In this document: positions 22,585-35,867 of the stretch, one piece after another
How positions within the stretch are numbered: position 1 is the stretch's first letter
Layout: each line of letters begins with the position of its first letter
Source: Oxytricha trifallax
Taxonomy: Eukaryota > Ciliophora > Spirotrichea > Sporadotrichida > Oxytrichidae
NCBI GenBank assembly: GCA_000711775.1
Contig: ARYC01000051.1
Coordinates: forward strand, 62,001 to 126,000
Reading direction: 5' to 3'
DNA: 64,000 nucleotides
Program-made: the position numbers and the translations under genes
Notes under the pieces: model-generated
The model's input: the letters and a program-made list of their open reading frames with translations, nothing else
What the model was told of the DNA's origin: nothing
The model's database searches: none

Positions 22585-25500
22585 ATTACTTAGATATCCA
22601 AAACTTAGATATATTAATGAATGTGAGTAATAATTTGAATTTGAAATGTGTGAGAGTAATATACAAGTAATATTTGTATTATAATCTATTAATTAATTTG
22701 TAATATGTTTAAAAACTAATCATATATATTTTGATAACTTTCTTCATCTAGGTTAAAAGATGGGTGAGTCAGTTCTTAGTTTCCCTTGTTTAAATTTTCG
22801 CACATACGTGATTATTTTTAAATAAAATGTATATAATTAAATTTTCCCTTGTTAATATTCATTTTTAATATCAATTTCATTGTTATTAAAAATTTATAAA
22901 ATCGTATTTTTTGTAAGGAAATTGAATTATTACCTTAAATTATTTATTTATTAAAAATTCTAAAAAGTTTTTTTAAGATATTGAAATTTGATAAAAGGAT
23001 ATTCATTTATCCTGTAAAATTTAATTCTTGATATATGTACAAAGTATTTCAACTATAATTTGATTGATTTTTAAATTAAAAGAATTATATTAGTTTACAA
23101 AAGTATTTTAACTTTAAAGAAATCTTTTAAAAACCTATTATTTTGAAAATTGCTCTTACAGGCATTTCGACCCCCAATTTCTTCCCTCCCCATAAATACA
23201 CCACTAACCTTCTCCTACACAGTGGAATATTAAATCTTAAAAATAACAAATTATTAAATTCTAAATTGAATCTCGACACTATAATGAAAATAAAATATTT
23301 GGTTAAAGCTTTGCATTATGAGTATAAAGTCGGCTATCTTTAATTAATTGTTTTATTAATATTTGTAGGAATTCAATTTTATTTGGAAAAACAATTTAAA
23401 TTATAAATTAATAAGATAATTAATAGAGGGATTTAACTTTCTGGAAATCAAGGTGATATGGTCAAAAATAAAATTTTCGATTCAGATCCTAAGAATAGTT
23501 TTTTGAATATGTTTTTTTTCATGAAAAGTGAAGAAGTATTCTACAGTAGGGTAGTGGCAGGGTACCATTCAGAAAAAATATTATATACATTTTTTTTAAT
23601 TTAAAACCTTTCATCCAAGTTATATAAATTATACCTGAAACTAATTAATTAGATTGTTATATGTTTTACAAAAATTCACAAGCTTAAATTTTGGTTAGTA
23701 TATTTTGGGAATATTAGCAGTAGAAATTTAAAATATTCTCAATTATTTTTCACTTCGGCATGTAGGTTTATTATACAATAAAAACTAAAATATTATTAAT
23801 TTATTGGTAATATTGGATTATTAGTTAGAAATGTGTGAAGAAATATTTAGAATTAATATTGTTATTCAGTTTATATTAAATTAAAATTATTAAATATTAT
23901 TAATATTTAATGATTTAACCTGCGTTATCTAAAATAATTTTTGTCTTCTTAAACAACCAAGATTAGTGTATCGTCCAATATATTAGCAAATATTATTATT
24001 TAAGTCAATTTAAATATTTATAAACTTGAGTGTCTTATGGTAACTATAAGATATGTCCAATTTACCCATTATCAATCAATAACAAAGATTAATTTATTAA
24101 GATATAAAGTAGAATGGTTAGATATTGGTAGTATACCGAGCATTACTAATATGATAAGTTAGTTTAATCTTCTATGGGATAAATTTCTTTCTTATCTCAG
24201 TATATAACTATTTTATTAATCCTTAAAAGACTGAGAAATAGAGAAATTCTAAATAAGTCATATTATAATAAAGTAAAGTTTGAAAAAAATATTTTATATT
24301 ATGTTACTCTTTGTTGTTGAGTAACAACTCGCATACTGAGTGATAATCTACCTGATTATCAATAAAAGTGTTATCAAATAGGAAGAAAATATAAAACTGC
24401 ATTTCTATAATTAGATTGAAGAATCTTGGAAACGAGGACAAATTTTAATTGAATCTTTTTGAGAATTTTAAATTTTTATATAAGTAAAAACTTGATTTAT
24501 TTTTTTTATCAGAATGTTAACTGGATCTCATTGTTTCTTTAAAGTCTTATGGGTTGTCTTGAAAACATTCCTGAGCTTTTTACTACTGCATGAATTTAAC
24601 AGTTTTGAGGAGAAATTTTAAATGAATCCTTATTTATTCAATATAAATTTAAATTATTGATTAGACTTTTTAGATATACGATCAACAAGAAAAAAGCAAG
24701 ATTGAGTTTCAAAATCAAATATAACGTAGTAATTGCGATAATCCCAGTAAATTCTAGTGCATTTATTAAAATTTGAATAATAATGAAGAAAAACTACTAT
24801 AATTCTTTAATTTTTTATCTCACTTTTGAATATTTATTTTGTCAAAAAGATAGAAAGCCAAGGGACACCATTATTTTAATTAAATTATTTAATTTATTGA
24901 ATGTAAAAAAGTGAAATATTTATATCTCATATGAATTAAATTTTACTCAATAATCATCTACCAACTACAAAGAACTATATTTATTTATATATGATTTAAA
25001 AGAACTTCTTTAAAATATTAAAAATTCAATCCTAATTGTAGCAAAACCAATTTTAATTTTATGTATTAAATTTTATTGATGTAAAATATTTATTGATTAT
25101 ATACCTTTGAAATAAAAAAACATATTTAAAATATTTTTTAATTATATCATTAAGTTTATATAATATATAAAAATTACATAGAAAAATGACTATAAGTCTT
25201 ATACAATTCTTATAGTACAATACTTTAAAAGACAATTGAAAAAATTGTACTTTTTAAATTATAAAATCTTTCCTTAAGATATATTTTGTTCAATAATCAC
25301 GAAATCCAAAGAAAATTATTTCTAAATTGACTATATATTAATATAATAAGATATAAAAATTTACTATTGACGAGTTTTAATTTTAAAGAATATGTATTTT
25401 TAAAACGATAAATTAAAACTGTAAAATTTTTATGTATATATGTTTAGAGATTAATTATTTTAACTTGATTTTTGTATTTTATTGATATTAAGAACATTTT

Positions 25501-26392
25501 GGGATTAAATTTCTTGTCCTGCAATGAATGTTATATGTACCCAATAAGGTAGCTTTCTCCCCTATACATGAAAATATTCTTATTTGTATAAACTTCACAA
25601 ATTGAAATTGTGTTTTATATTATATTACTTTTATAATTATTGATAAATAATACAAATTTGAATGTAGGACCTGAAATTTATGTCGGGTGACGGAAAACTT
25701 CACGGGTCAGGGAATTCTTCCGCTCGGAACATTTGTATAATCTTATTTATTTAGAACATACTAATTAATAAATGCATTTCGGAAGAATATTTCTACTCTC
25801 ATGAATTTTTCATAATTTTGAAAAATTTCCAGTTTTTAATAAATTAATAAAATTAGTGTTAACTATTTTATTAAAATTTTAATCATTTTTGAGTTTCCCA
25901 TTTATCTATTAAAATATTATTTTTACATTAAATTTATATAGTAGAGAATCCAATAATTTAAAAGGTTAAGGATATTTAAAAAAATTACATTATATATAAA
26001 TAATTAATGTTTATTAAAAAAATTAAAATTACTGTTCAAGCCAGGTAATGTAACTTATTTTATAAACAAATATGTTATTTAGGGGGTTCAAAATGCTTAT
26101 CCAATACATTTTATAAATGATTAATAATAAAAACAAACTAATGCTTGATTTGTCAAACAATTTATTTATCTCTTATATTAGCTGGTTTAACATATTTAAT
26201 CGAAACATCCAAGATACAAATCTTAAGAATAATGAAAAATAAAAGTGGAATAAGATGATTTAAAATTATTATCAAAATCAATTTTAGTGAAATATGTAAA
26301 TAAAAAAGATTGGTCATTTATCCATATTCCTTAACAAATTCAAAACCAAAAGCCCATAATAATATTATTTAGTTATTAAATTTTAGGGTATT
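22585..26392. other. AT-rich stretch without a recognisable gene
   Basis: Nothing protein-like was found on either strand. A GC-richer patch at about 25668-25735 (TCGGGTGACGG..., TTCCGCTCGG) is isolated and unexplained. A dispersed repeat lies at 26139-26210. Confidence 0.5.
26139..26210 (+). repeat. dispersed ~75-bp repeat, copy 1
   Basis: Contains TTTGTCAAACA and, about 25 bp later, TATTAGCTGGT followed by an AACATAT-like segment. Related copies lie at 41322-41402 and 48556-48600. All three are outside the TBEs. Possibly a tiny MITE; unknown. Confidence 0.6.
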
Positions 26393-26530
26393 CAAAACCC
26401 CAAAACCCTTTCAGTAGTTTGATTGAGTTTTTGATTGATAAAAGTAGACTATTAGTGCATACTTTATTAGGGTTTTAATAGGGTTTATGTAGGGGTTTAA
26501 TGTTTAAATGTTAGTAATTTAAGTGAGTAT

Positions 26531-27580
26531 ATGCGAAGTTTGGGGTCAGTTTATGACACTGAGTATATAGATTTATTGTTTAAGTTGCGTTATGGGTGCG
26601 ATGATTATAGTGATTAACTCAAACCTATCCTTAATTACACATCTATAGCAAGACTGCTCCATAAATCTCCTGCAACTGTGAGGTCTCACTGTCTATTAGC
26701 ATTGAATTTAAAAAAATAGCAACTTAATTCTAAGCCTAAAAGACCTCTTAAATTTTAGCAGCATCATATCGATTATTTTATTAACGATAAGACTCTTTAA
26801 TACTGGGCTCTCTTCTCTCTGGCCTAGAGGGCTGTGATGTTTCATCGCCAATTTCCTGAGCTTCATATCTCTGCTTAATCGATAGCTAACATATATAAAA
26901 AGAACGGAATATCTTACAAGACAGTCAATCGCATAAAGAGAGTGATTGATTTTAATGTTTCATTTTATAAGGATAATTTAAAATATATATTCGATTAAAT
27001 GCAGAGGGCTATTACTAATAACATTAAGTTCATACACGCTAATGAGGCAGTATTCACGTTTAATACCTTCATATCAAGGTCTTGGTATAAAAGATATAGC
27101 AATATTGAAGTATATGACTAAAAGTTCAAGGTGTAAACTCATGCTATTCTCGTTGGAATAAGTGAAGATAGTGGCCTCGAGACTTATGTTATCCACCCTC
27201 GCTCAATAAAGACCGAATAATACATAAAGTTCTTGCAATAACTCAGAGATAAGTACGCCGACTAAGAGATTATTCTGTTTGTAGATAACTTATCTGTCCA
27301 TAAAACTAAAGACACAAGGAAGGAATATGAAAGGCTAAACATAACACCTGTATTTAATGTTCCCTACAGTCCTCAGTTCAATGGTATTGAATTATATTGG
27401 GGGTTATTGAAAGGTCATTATAAGAAATTGCTACTCTATCACTTGATGCACGACTTAAAGATAGATACAGTAGATTTTATTAAGAGTGCTGCTAAGAGAG
27501 TCAGCGATGAGAAAGCTAAAGTATGCGCAAGAGAAGGGAGATTTTGTGTATATAAATAAGTTTTAGATTTAAACGAATGA
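26531..27580 (+). CDS. TBE transposase, full length but with catalytic Asp to Asn
   Basis: An uninterrupted 349-aa frame from ATG 26531 to TGA 27578-27580, with TAA and TAG read as Gln. It starts MRSLGSVYDTEYIDLLF. The N-terminal half holds the helix-turn-helix region (PELHISAQSIANIYKKNGIS). The catalytic core has residue 171 (FIHANEAVFT), D252 (LFVDNLSVHKT) and E287 (PQFNGIELYWG). Residue 171 is AAT (27041-27043) where copies A, B, E, F and G have GAT, so the first metal-binding Asp is Asn. This should abolish cleavage while leaving DNA binding possible. Spacing is DD34E, of the IS630/Tc1-mariner class. The gene starts just inside the terminal repeat and converges on the 22 kDa gene. Confidence 0.92.
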
Positions 27581-27586
27581 ATAAGT

Positions 27587-28391
27587 TCACATATTAAATT
27601 TGCCTGTAAAAGTATTTGCCTTCTCTTTCTTTTCTTCCTCTTAAGGCTTGCTTGGGCCTATGTTTCTTCTCTTAGTCCCAGCTCCCGCATCTATGTTCAT
27701 CTCTTCTGGCTTTTATAAATCTTTGAAGAGTCTCTTACTCAATTCATGTTTTACTTGAGACTTTCTCTCTCTGTTTAATTTGCTGCGCTCTTTCATCAAG
27801 TATATAGCAGTACCAGGTTTTTTTATAAAGTTAGAAGGCTAAGCTTACTTGAGATGAAAAGATGCTTTTGAAGTTCCTAGAGCCAGGTCTCGCTGATTTT
27901 AATACCTTGCTTCTCTTTTTCTTCAGGAGAGATGCTGTAGCGTTTCTTATGAGCCCTTTCTTGTGAGCTTCTTAAATAACTTCATTTAAGTACTCAGGTT
28001 TCAGAGTTCCAAGAACACCAAAGAAGAAGTTTCTCTCTGCCAACTTATTTGAGAGTTGCAACTTTGATGGAAGGTAGAGAGCAACATCTGGATCACTCAT
28101 AGCATCATTATATAGGTTTGTCACTGAAATTTCAGGGTAGTTAGGTATCTCGATCATCCTAATTTCATTAGACTTAAAAGCTTTTTTCTCTTCACTTAGT
28201 AAGGCTTTTAAGAATGAGATTTTAGTTCCCTCCTAAGTCGGCAAGAACAATCCAACTATAATGGATTTATTAATCTTACTTAAGAACTTACCTTGCTATA
28301 CCAAATATCTATAGAGGTCCTCTTTACTTCGAAATTTTCCTATTAAATCTTGAGATTAAATTCTCTTCATTGCATCATTCATAGACTCCAT
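27587..28391 (-). pseudogene. TBE-C 22 kDa gene with frameshift and lost splice acceptor
   Basis: Starts MESMNDAMKRIQSQDLIGKF and reads well through IEIPNYPEISVTNLYNDAM and ERNFFFGVLGTL. A small duplication (AAGCTCACAAGAAAG / GGCTCATAAGAAACG) then shifts the frame. The intron (27823-27848) keeps GTAAGC at its 5' end, but the 3' end is TAA instead of TAG, so the acceptor AG is lost. TGA at 27587-27589 is the conserved stop. Confidence 0.75.
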
Positions 28392-28609
28392 CTTGCTTCC
28401 TTTTTCTAGAAATGTTAATGAAATTTAAAATTATGGATATCCATTCTAAGTTTATTAAAATCTTACTACTAAATAGGGAGGACCTACTGGAGGTCAACCT
28501 TGAAAAGATATGCGGAGAAGCATTGAAAAACTTGCTCCAAGTTTCACAGATTGATTTCCATTTTTATCAATCTATCTCCATTAAATTGCTCCTAATAATG
28601 TTTAATTAT

Positions 28610-28765
28610 TTTAGGAGGTCCTCCAAATTAAGTTTAAACTTTATTAGGAGTTAAATTTTAAGGTTAAAACTTAATTAGGAGCATATTAAATTAAAAAATG
28701 TTTAATAACTTTACCTCCAAATTAAGTTCAAACTTGATTTGGAGGACCTCCTAGAGAAACAAAAC
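28610..28765. repeat. GGAGGTCCTCC-type repeats in the TBE-C divergent gap
   Basis: Inverted copies of TTAGGAGGTCCTCCAAATTA and AACTTAATTAGGAGC-like units lie between the divergent 22 kDa and kinase genes. The equivalent array in copy E is near 37475-37620. Confidence 0.6.
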
Positions 28766-28956
28766 TTCATTAGGAGTATTTTAATTTACTAAAACGAATA
28801 AAATTCTCATAAAATATGTCAACTTACAGTCTTTTATGGTTATTTAATTTTCTAACCTCTCAGCCGAAAATCTACCAGAGTGTCTTATACTCGACTATTA
28901 AAGTTTATCAAGGTATATTTTATCATTATTATAATAAAATATATCAGCAAACTAAA

Positions 28957-30407
28957 ATGAGCGCTAACCTTCTGAGAAGAGCGCCATTACTTGGGTAAAA
29001 TCAATCAAAATTATCAATCCAGCAACCAAAAAAAGTAGAGACCAGAGACACTTGTACTCAGTGGGAGCCTACTTATGACAACTATGACCAGTCTAGCTTT
29101 AGATTTAAATATAAGCTAAGCAAGAGGTTATAAAAGAAGCTGTGCAAATTGAGGAGGAGGTTAAACAACCCGCCATAGAGCATTAATAAATTCCAGCAAA
29201 AGTTGACTATAATGCAAAGAATGCAATAAAGTTTTCCCTTACAAGTCGACTTATAAAAGACACTTGAGAGATATACACAACGATATGGCAAGGTTATATC
29301 TAAAGCATTAAAAGAAAGATGGGAAGTATGTCTGTGAGTTCTGTGCGAAGCCATATTCTCATACTAGAGATCTCAAAGTGCACTTAAAGAAAAAGCACAA
29401 TTAAAGTTTTGTCTTTATTCATGAACCTACTGGTAATAAATTCCTTTAAAAGAGAAGAACAAGAAACCCAGTGGAGTCTCTTAGAGTTGAAGTCTAGAAG
29501 TAAGTTAAAATGAAGAAAGCAGTCAAGAACTTTCCAGTCTCTGAGATCAATAAAATAATGGTTAAAATTGAAGCAATGAAGATTCCTATATTAAAAATTA
29601 TTGACTTAGATTCTTGCCTAGAAAGCTACCTTACTCTTGAAGATAAAGTTGAGAAGAGAGTAATTACTGATGACTAATATGCTTACAAGATATATCCTTT
29701 CAATTACTTCCTTGCTGATGACAAGTTCCAAATGGAATTTGCAAATGAGTATTATGCTCTTTAAAAGGCAAAGTTAAATGAGTGCAGGCATATCATCTAG
29801 CTTGATGCTATTTTACTTGGTAAAGATCATGTAGCCTTCAGGCTTCCTTTACTTGAAATGACTTACAGAGAATTCTTATCTGACAATAGATGTCAGAGAT
29901 AAATTGGCTAGATAGTATAGCAGATAGTTGAGGGGATTGAAGAGCTTCACAAGCTAGGTTATGTTCATAGAGACTTAAAGCCAGAGAACATCATGATGAA
30001 CTTTCAGCCTCTTAGAGTTTATATTATTGACTTCAACAGAGCTCAAAGAGTGCAAGCCTCTGCATAAGGAAATGTATACGGCACTCCTGGATATTTCCCA
30101 GAGAGAGAGAGGATTGGAGAGATGGAGACACTTAATGGGATATCTGGGCTCTAGCAGTAATAATAATAGAGAGCGACATGTCAAGAAACGATTACTTTAG
30201 CTGCAGGGGTGAGAGAGAATTCTAAGCAGAGAATCAAACAATATCTCGATAAAAATAAAATAAATGGAGGTCTCAGAGAACTTGCATACTCAACTATTAT
30301 CAAGCCAAGCTAAGAGAATTAACAAACAATAGAAACAATCAAACATCAACTTAGAAAGATAAAATTCAGAGAACTGCCACATGACACTAAGCTTATGTTT
30401 GTGTGAG
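28957..30407 (+). pseudogene. TBE-C zinc finger/protein kinase gene with several 1-nt shifts
   Basis: Starts MSANLLRRAPLLG. Fingers: CKECNKVFPYKSTYKRHLR and CEFCAKPYSHTRDLKVH, both C2H2. Then a linker and a kinase domain with YVHRDLKPENIMMN, VYIIDFNRAQR and GTPGYFP. Compared with copy A, single bases are missing near 29098 and 29211, and the frame shifts again near 30100 inside the activation segment. The last conserved segment (ELPHDTKLMFV) ends at TGA 30405-30407. The DFN in place of DFG is shared with copies B and G. The substrate is unknown. Confidence 0.8.
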
Positions 30408-30567
30408 ATATCTTAAAAACTCGCTTGTTATACTCACTTAAATTACTAACATTTAAACATTAAACCCCTACATAAACCCTATTAAAACCCAAATAAAGTA
30501 TGCACTAATAGTCTACTTTTATCAATCAAAAACTCAATCAAACTACTGAAAGGGTTTTGGGGTTTTG

Positions 30568-31250
30568 ATTGTTAGGGTCTTATTGGGGTTAGTAGAGGAA
30601 ATAAAGCCAATTTGCAAAATGAGAATAAGAAATTAGCAAAATTTAAGGTCAAAATATGATGAGAAATCTTTAGATATTTTTCTGAGCATGGTACTAGTTT
30701 TATAAATAGATTAAATCAAACCAATTCTGACATTAATAGCAATACTATTTTGTAAGAGTTTTTCAGTTTTAAGGCTTCATATCTTCTAAGCAGTTAGACC
30801 TTAGTTCTGATAATAGAAGACATCTTTCTAGAAAATATAAGTTTTCGCAGGCTCATATTGACTACCTGTTCGACTCAAAGACTATAAAAAATTGGGCACA
30901 CACTTGTCTAGCTAAAGGGATGATCTATTGCAAGTTTTCTGTCATGGTCATCTATTCAAATACTATAGGTAAAATTTATAAAAGAGATGGTATTACTTTC
31001 TGGACTTATATCAGAGTAAAGAGAGCAATTAATTAAAGTAATAATTCAATATTAAAAATATATTTATAATTAAAAACAAAGAGCAGTTGATAAAAGATCA
31101 AGTTCATGCACGCTGATTAAACTGTTAAAATTTAACACTATAATTAATAAGTCTTGATATTTTAAGTATGATAACAATGAAGACAATCATAAGGGCTCAA
31201 GTAAACTACAGCCATGTTGGAGAATTGGAAGTTATGGCTTCCATTTTTGA
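30568..31250 (+). pseudogene. truncated TBE piece D (transposase 5' half)
   Basis: Directly abutting the right end of copy C is TTAGGGTCTTATTGGGGTTAG, the inner part of a copy-B-type terminal repeat, followed by a transposase beginning MRIRNQQNLRSKYDEKS near 30621. Homology to copy B runs with many breaks to the SWY-like segment after the first catalytic position and then stops near 31250. The outer 50 bp of the repeat and the other genes are missing. Confidence 0.75.
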
Positions 31251-34200
31251 TTTTATAAAAAATTATTATATTTATTTAATTTATTTCTCATTTTTAATTC
31301 AATGAAAAAACATACTTTAATTCATCCATCTCTTTAAAAAGTCACCGTACAATTTTTCAAAAACATTGTCCACCTTAAATTATTACTTAAAATTGTTTGG
31401 TGACCTAAATTTATAATAATTTTCGAAATAGAACTAAGAGATTTCAACTTGAATATAGAACAAAGATCTAAGTACCCCTATTAAACAGAGAGTTTTCATT
31501 AAAATCATTAAAATAATTCAAACTAGCACTATATATATTCCAAAAGGAGTTTAGCAAGATCAGATTGGATAATAAAAGATAAAGAAAGATTTAAATTAAA
31601 TATCGAATAAAAAAGGAAATAACTAAAAAAATAAAATATTCTAAATTTTCAAAAATATATAAGGATAAGAAAACTTAGCATTCTTAAGTGATTAAGCCAA
31701 ACTATGTGAACTAATTTAAATTTATTTAATTTAAAAAATTTTAAGTTTGAGTGTTTTAACAACTATATTATAATCATAGATTAAACTTAAGTATATAAAA
31801 CTGTTTGACTTTAATTAACTTGAAATCTAATGAATCATTAAAATATAAAGATTAATAAAATATTCATACAATAAAGTAGTTCTAAACATAATGTAAGAAA
31901 AAATACAACAACATTCTGTATTAAATAATCGTAGCAAGGAGTCTAAAAAAGAAATAAAGTGCTAGTATAAACAAGTGTTAAAAAGTTACTTATTTCCAAA
32001 AAATAGTTGGAATATTATAATAAATGAATATTTAAAAATTAATAAATTAAAAACATATGCCATTAGTAATTGTAAAAAATGCCAATATCAAATGTATGTA
32101 TAAATGAAAAATGCAAAATAAAATAAAACATATTGATATCTCATTATAAATTTATTTATTTCAAAGATTCTGTTTTTTATTTGTTAAATTAGAATGAAAG
32201 TTATCTACTGAGTTAACTTTTCTTTGTTGTAGAATATATAAAAAGTTGACGAACAGGAGTCAACACACTGTGTTTTTATCGCATTTAATTAATATAGTTT
32301 TTATAATTGTAAAAAGGTAAAATTAAATTATACAAGATTCAAAAAATTAGTTTAGATTAGAGCTTATTTCGGGTTTAAGAATTGATTTAAAATTATGGGA
32401 TAATTGCCTAATATTTTTAAAAAAATAGATACTCATTACGGAATCTAAGAAAAACAGTGTGTGTAAAGATTCATTATCCCATGTAAATATTGTTCTTAAT
32501 GATTCTATTTCCCGTTGAATTTAATTAATCAATTATAGAATAATATAACAAACGTTCATCCATTTTGATAGTCATTCTCTATTAGAGTGCAATATTTTAT
32601 GTTGAGTTATTTAATGAAACCAAAATTGTCAGCCTTCAAAAACAGGAGAAATGAATGATTTTATTTTGAGGTCTGTGTTCTAAAATCTATGCAAAAAGAA
32701 GATTTGATAATTGAAAAAAATTATTTTATACTTTTGACTTAAATTATTTAATATAAAGTAGAGCAAAATGACCTGTAAGATATATAAATTAATTAATAAT
32801 CTTGTAATAGGGTTAATATGTTTCATTTAAAAATACACTTAATATTAGATTCTATCTTTAGTAAATTATTTTAATAATTTGATTGCGACTTTAATTCATT
32901 CAAAATTCAAAGCTCTTTTTTCACATTTCAGAGCGATTGAATGATTCATTATTTTGATGTACTCAAATATGGTGAATCCTAAAAGAAATACTTGCGTTTT
33001 TTTATATTCATGAGTAAGAGAAATATTATTAAGTCTACTGTAATGCTAAATTAACTGATTAATAATGTTAAATATTATAAAAAATTAAAAATATTGATTT
33101 ATTAATAGAAAGCAAAAATAATTAGCAAATTTTTCATTTTATTTACAATTCAAAATAAATAATTTATTTATCCATAGGCTAAATTAAATTAATTTTAAAA
33201 TTATGAGCTTATAACTTTGTTTTATTTATCTATTTTAATATCACTAAAATTATTAGAATCTTCATATTGTCAATAATATACTATTATGCTATAAAAAGAT
33301 TTTAAATTTTGAAAAATGTTTAGATAGATTTTCTTTTAATTTTTTATCAAATGGTAAATTCAATTTTCTTAATTTAATTTTATTAATCAATAATATCAAT
33401 ATTTTACCAAAAATAAAATAAATTCGAAGTAATTACATATTGCTAATAAAAAAATTATTTAAAATAGGGTATATAAATAAAATATTATTAGGCTTAGATT
33501 AGTTGGAAAAAAATCTTAATGTGCATAAAAGTTTAACAAAAAAGAAAAATACATTTTTTGATATTTTTGCAGTATTAAATCGGGATTCAGAGTGGTACTA
33601 ATTAAAGGAATAAAATAACATAAAAGAATTATACTATAAATTGGTTATTTTTTTCCCAATAAAAATTTTTTAAAGCATTTAATAATATAGAAATCGATAA
33701 AATTTCTTCTAATAATTATTTGAAGAGAAAATATAAACTTTATAAATATATTTCAATTCTTATTAAAATCATCATTAATATAACTCTTATAAATGAGCAA
33801 ACTTATTTGTTTGGAATAAAAAGTACAAAAACTATGGCAATAAAAAAAATAAAACCCATTTTAATTTTCCATAAGTGAAGTTATTATTCAAATAATTTTC
33901 CTCTTTTACTTCATCTTTCAAAGCATTTTTACTTGAATAAATAAAAGTGTATTATTATTATAGAGGTATTTAATAACTGTTTATTATAGACCATTATATT
34001 TAAGATTTATGATATCTACATTTATTTAATATCACTAGAAATATTAATGATTCATATTAATCACTGTGTACATCAAAAGTTACTGCCAATTATTATTGAT
34101 TTCTCATGAGGCAAAATATTATATAAAATATAAAAGTATAGCATTAATTAATTAGTTTAATTTATTCAGTATTTATATTATATTCTATTTTTAAAAAATG

Positions 34201-35715
34201 AATTTCAAGTTTCCATTATTAATAAAATTATTCTAATATTTTTTAAAGTGAAAATTCTTTCAAAAATTAATAATTAAATTTTTTTTACAGCAAATTAATA
34301 GAAAAATTTAATAAGATAAATTTAATTGAAGTATTACATTATTAGTATAAAAGGATCTATGAATTATGGAAATTTTTTCCAAGATTTTATTTGATAGATA
34401 ATTTTAAATTAAGTTATAAATTTTTTATCATAAAAATGATTGATATCAATATTGTCTCACTTTATATTCAATAATCATAAAATTATATATAGTGAATTGA
34501 TTTTTCAAAATACAAATAAATTTAAAATTAAAATTACAATTCAAAATCATTAAAATCTCTATTTAAGTTTATTATATAAGTTATTATTTCCAAAAATAAC
34601 TCCATTATTGTAATATTTATTATATAAATTTTATCTTGTTATAATTCTAATACCTCTATATTCTTTTAAAAAATTTTAGTACCTTAAATAATTAATAATT
34701 TTTTGTTAATTATAATTAACTAATATTTGATTTTGATAAACAAATCTGTATTCTTAGAAATGAAAAAATTTAAATACTTATAAAGAAATAAGAACTAATT
34801 TAAGTTTTAACTTGCTAATCAATATTTTTTTAGGAATCTAAACTGAAAAAACGAAATTAAGAGTTAAATGAGATTATATTATGAGTATTTATATTTTTTA
34901 AATATATTTTTAGATCATAGTGGGTCATTGTTTTAAATGTATAAATCATAGATTTGTGAAAATTTAAGACATAATTGAATTTTACACTAAATGCTTTAAG
35001 TCTATTAAATTCTGTTTGGTAAAAAGTTTTATTTCAATATTATTTCTTTTCAAAGTTATCAATTATATTTTTATGATAAAAGTAGCATTTCTTATCATAT
35101 TTAATTAATTTAAGCATAAAGTCATGCTTTATTATATAAATTATTGAACTTTAATCGATAATTAATTAACAATTAGTAAAGTTAGATTAGTTTTAAAATA
35201 TTTTTCTTTAATAAAAGTAAGTTTATTTGAAATCTTATAATTAGATTATTTAAACTTTTTACCATTTAATTAAAAAGTAAAAATTGAAGATAAATATATC
35301 TTAAAATTAAAATAAATTGATATAGTTGCATAGTTACTCGTTGTAAAACTCTAATTACTATAATATTTTAATACTATGATTATTAAATGAACTTTTTATT
35401 TTTTTTACTTATATTATAGTTATAAATTTCTGTTAAATAAAAAGATAAAATGATAAAACTTAGAAATTATTAAACCATTTAAAAGCACAATCATTTTTAT
35501 AAAAAAAAGTTATATTTTTTTAGATTAATTATTTTTAGATACAACATTTTGTATGAAAAGAGTAAATTAATTATGCTATTTATATGAGTATGAATTCAAA
35601 AATTTTCCTAATATTTGAATTAAATATTAGGAATGCTTTTACGGTATACTTTTTTTAACTTTAAACATATAATAAATATTATTTATAATTTTTATGTCAC
35701 CTGCTGCGAGCCAAT
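31251..35715. other. AT-rich stretch without a recognisable gene
   Basis: About 4.5 kb with no protein-like frame, no long inverted repeat and no TBE homology that I can see. Confidence 0.5.
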
Positions 35716-35867
35716 CAAAACCTCTGAAGTTGTTTGATTGAGTTTTTGATTGATTAAAGTAGACTATTAACGCATGCTTATTAGGGTTTTAATAGGGTTT
35801 ATGTAGGGGTTTAAGGTTATAATGTAATATAAATTTGTGTATAATGCAGGTATTTTATTTTTATTAT

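Larger units (their letters stand above)
26393..30567. mobile_element. TBE transposon copy C
   Basis: A 4.18-kb TBE with inverted repeats of about 133 bp (26393-26525 and 30435-30567) and C4A4 ends. ATT flanks both sides (26390-26392, 30568-30570), a direct 3-bp target duplication of the ANT type known for TBEs. It has the best preserved transposase gene of the window. Confidence 0.92.

Noticed and set aside
23143..23343. A 66-codon plus-strand frame
   Set aside because: No motif, low complexity and Lys/Asn/Leu-rich as expected by chance here.
29082..29354. A 90-codon minus-strand frame with Cys and His residues
   Set aside because: It is the reverse of the TBE-C zinc finger coding region.
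29975..30184. A 69-codon minus-strand frame
   Set aside because: It lies opposite the TBE-C kinase domain and is a shadow.
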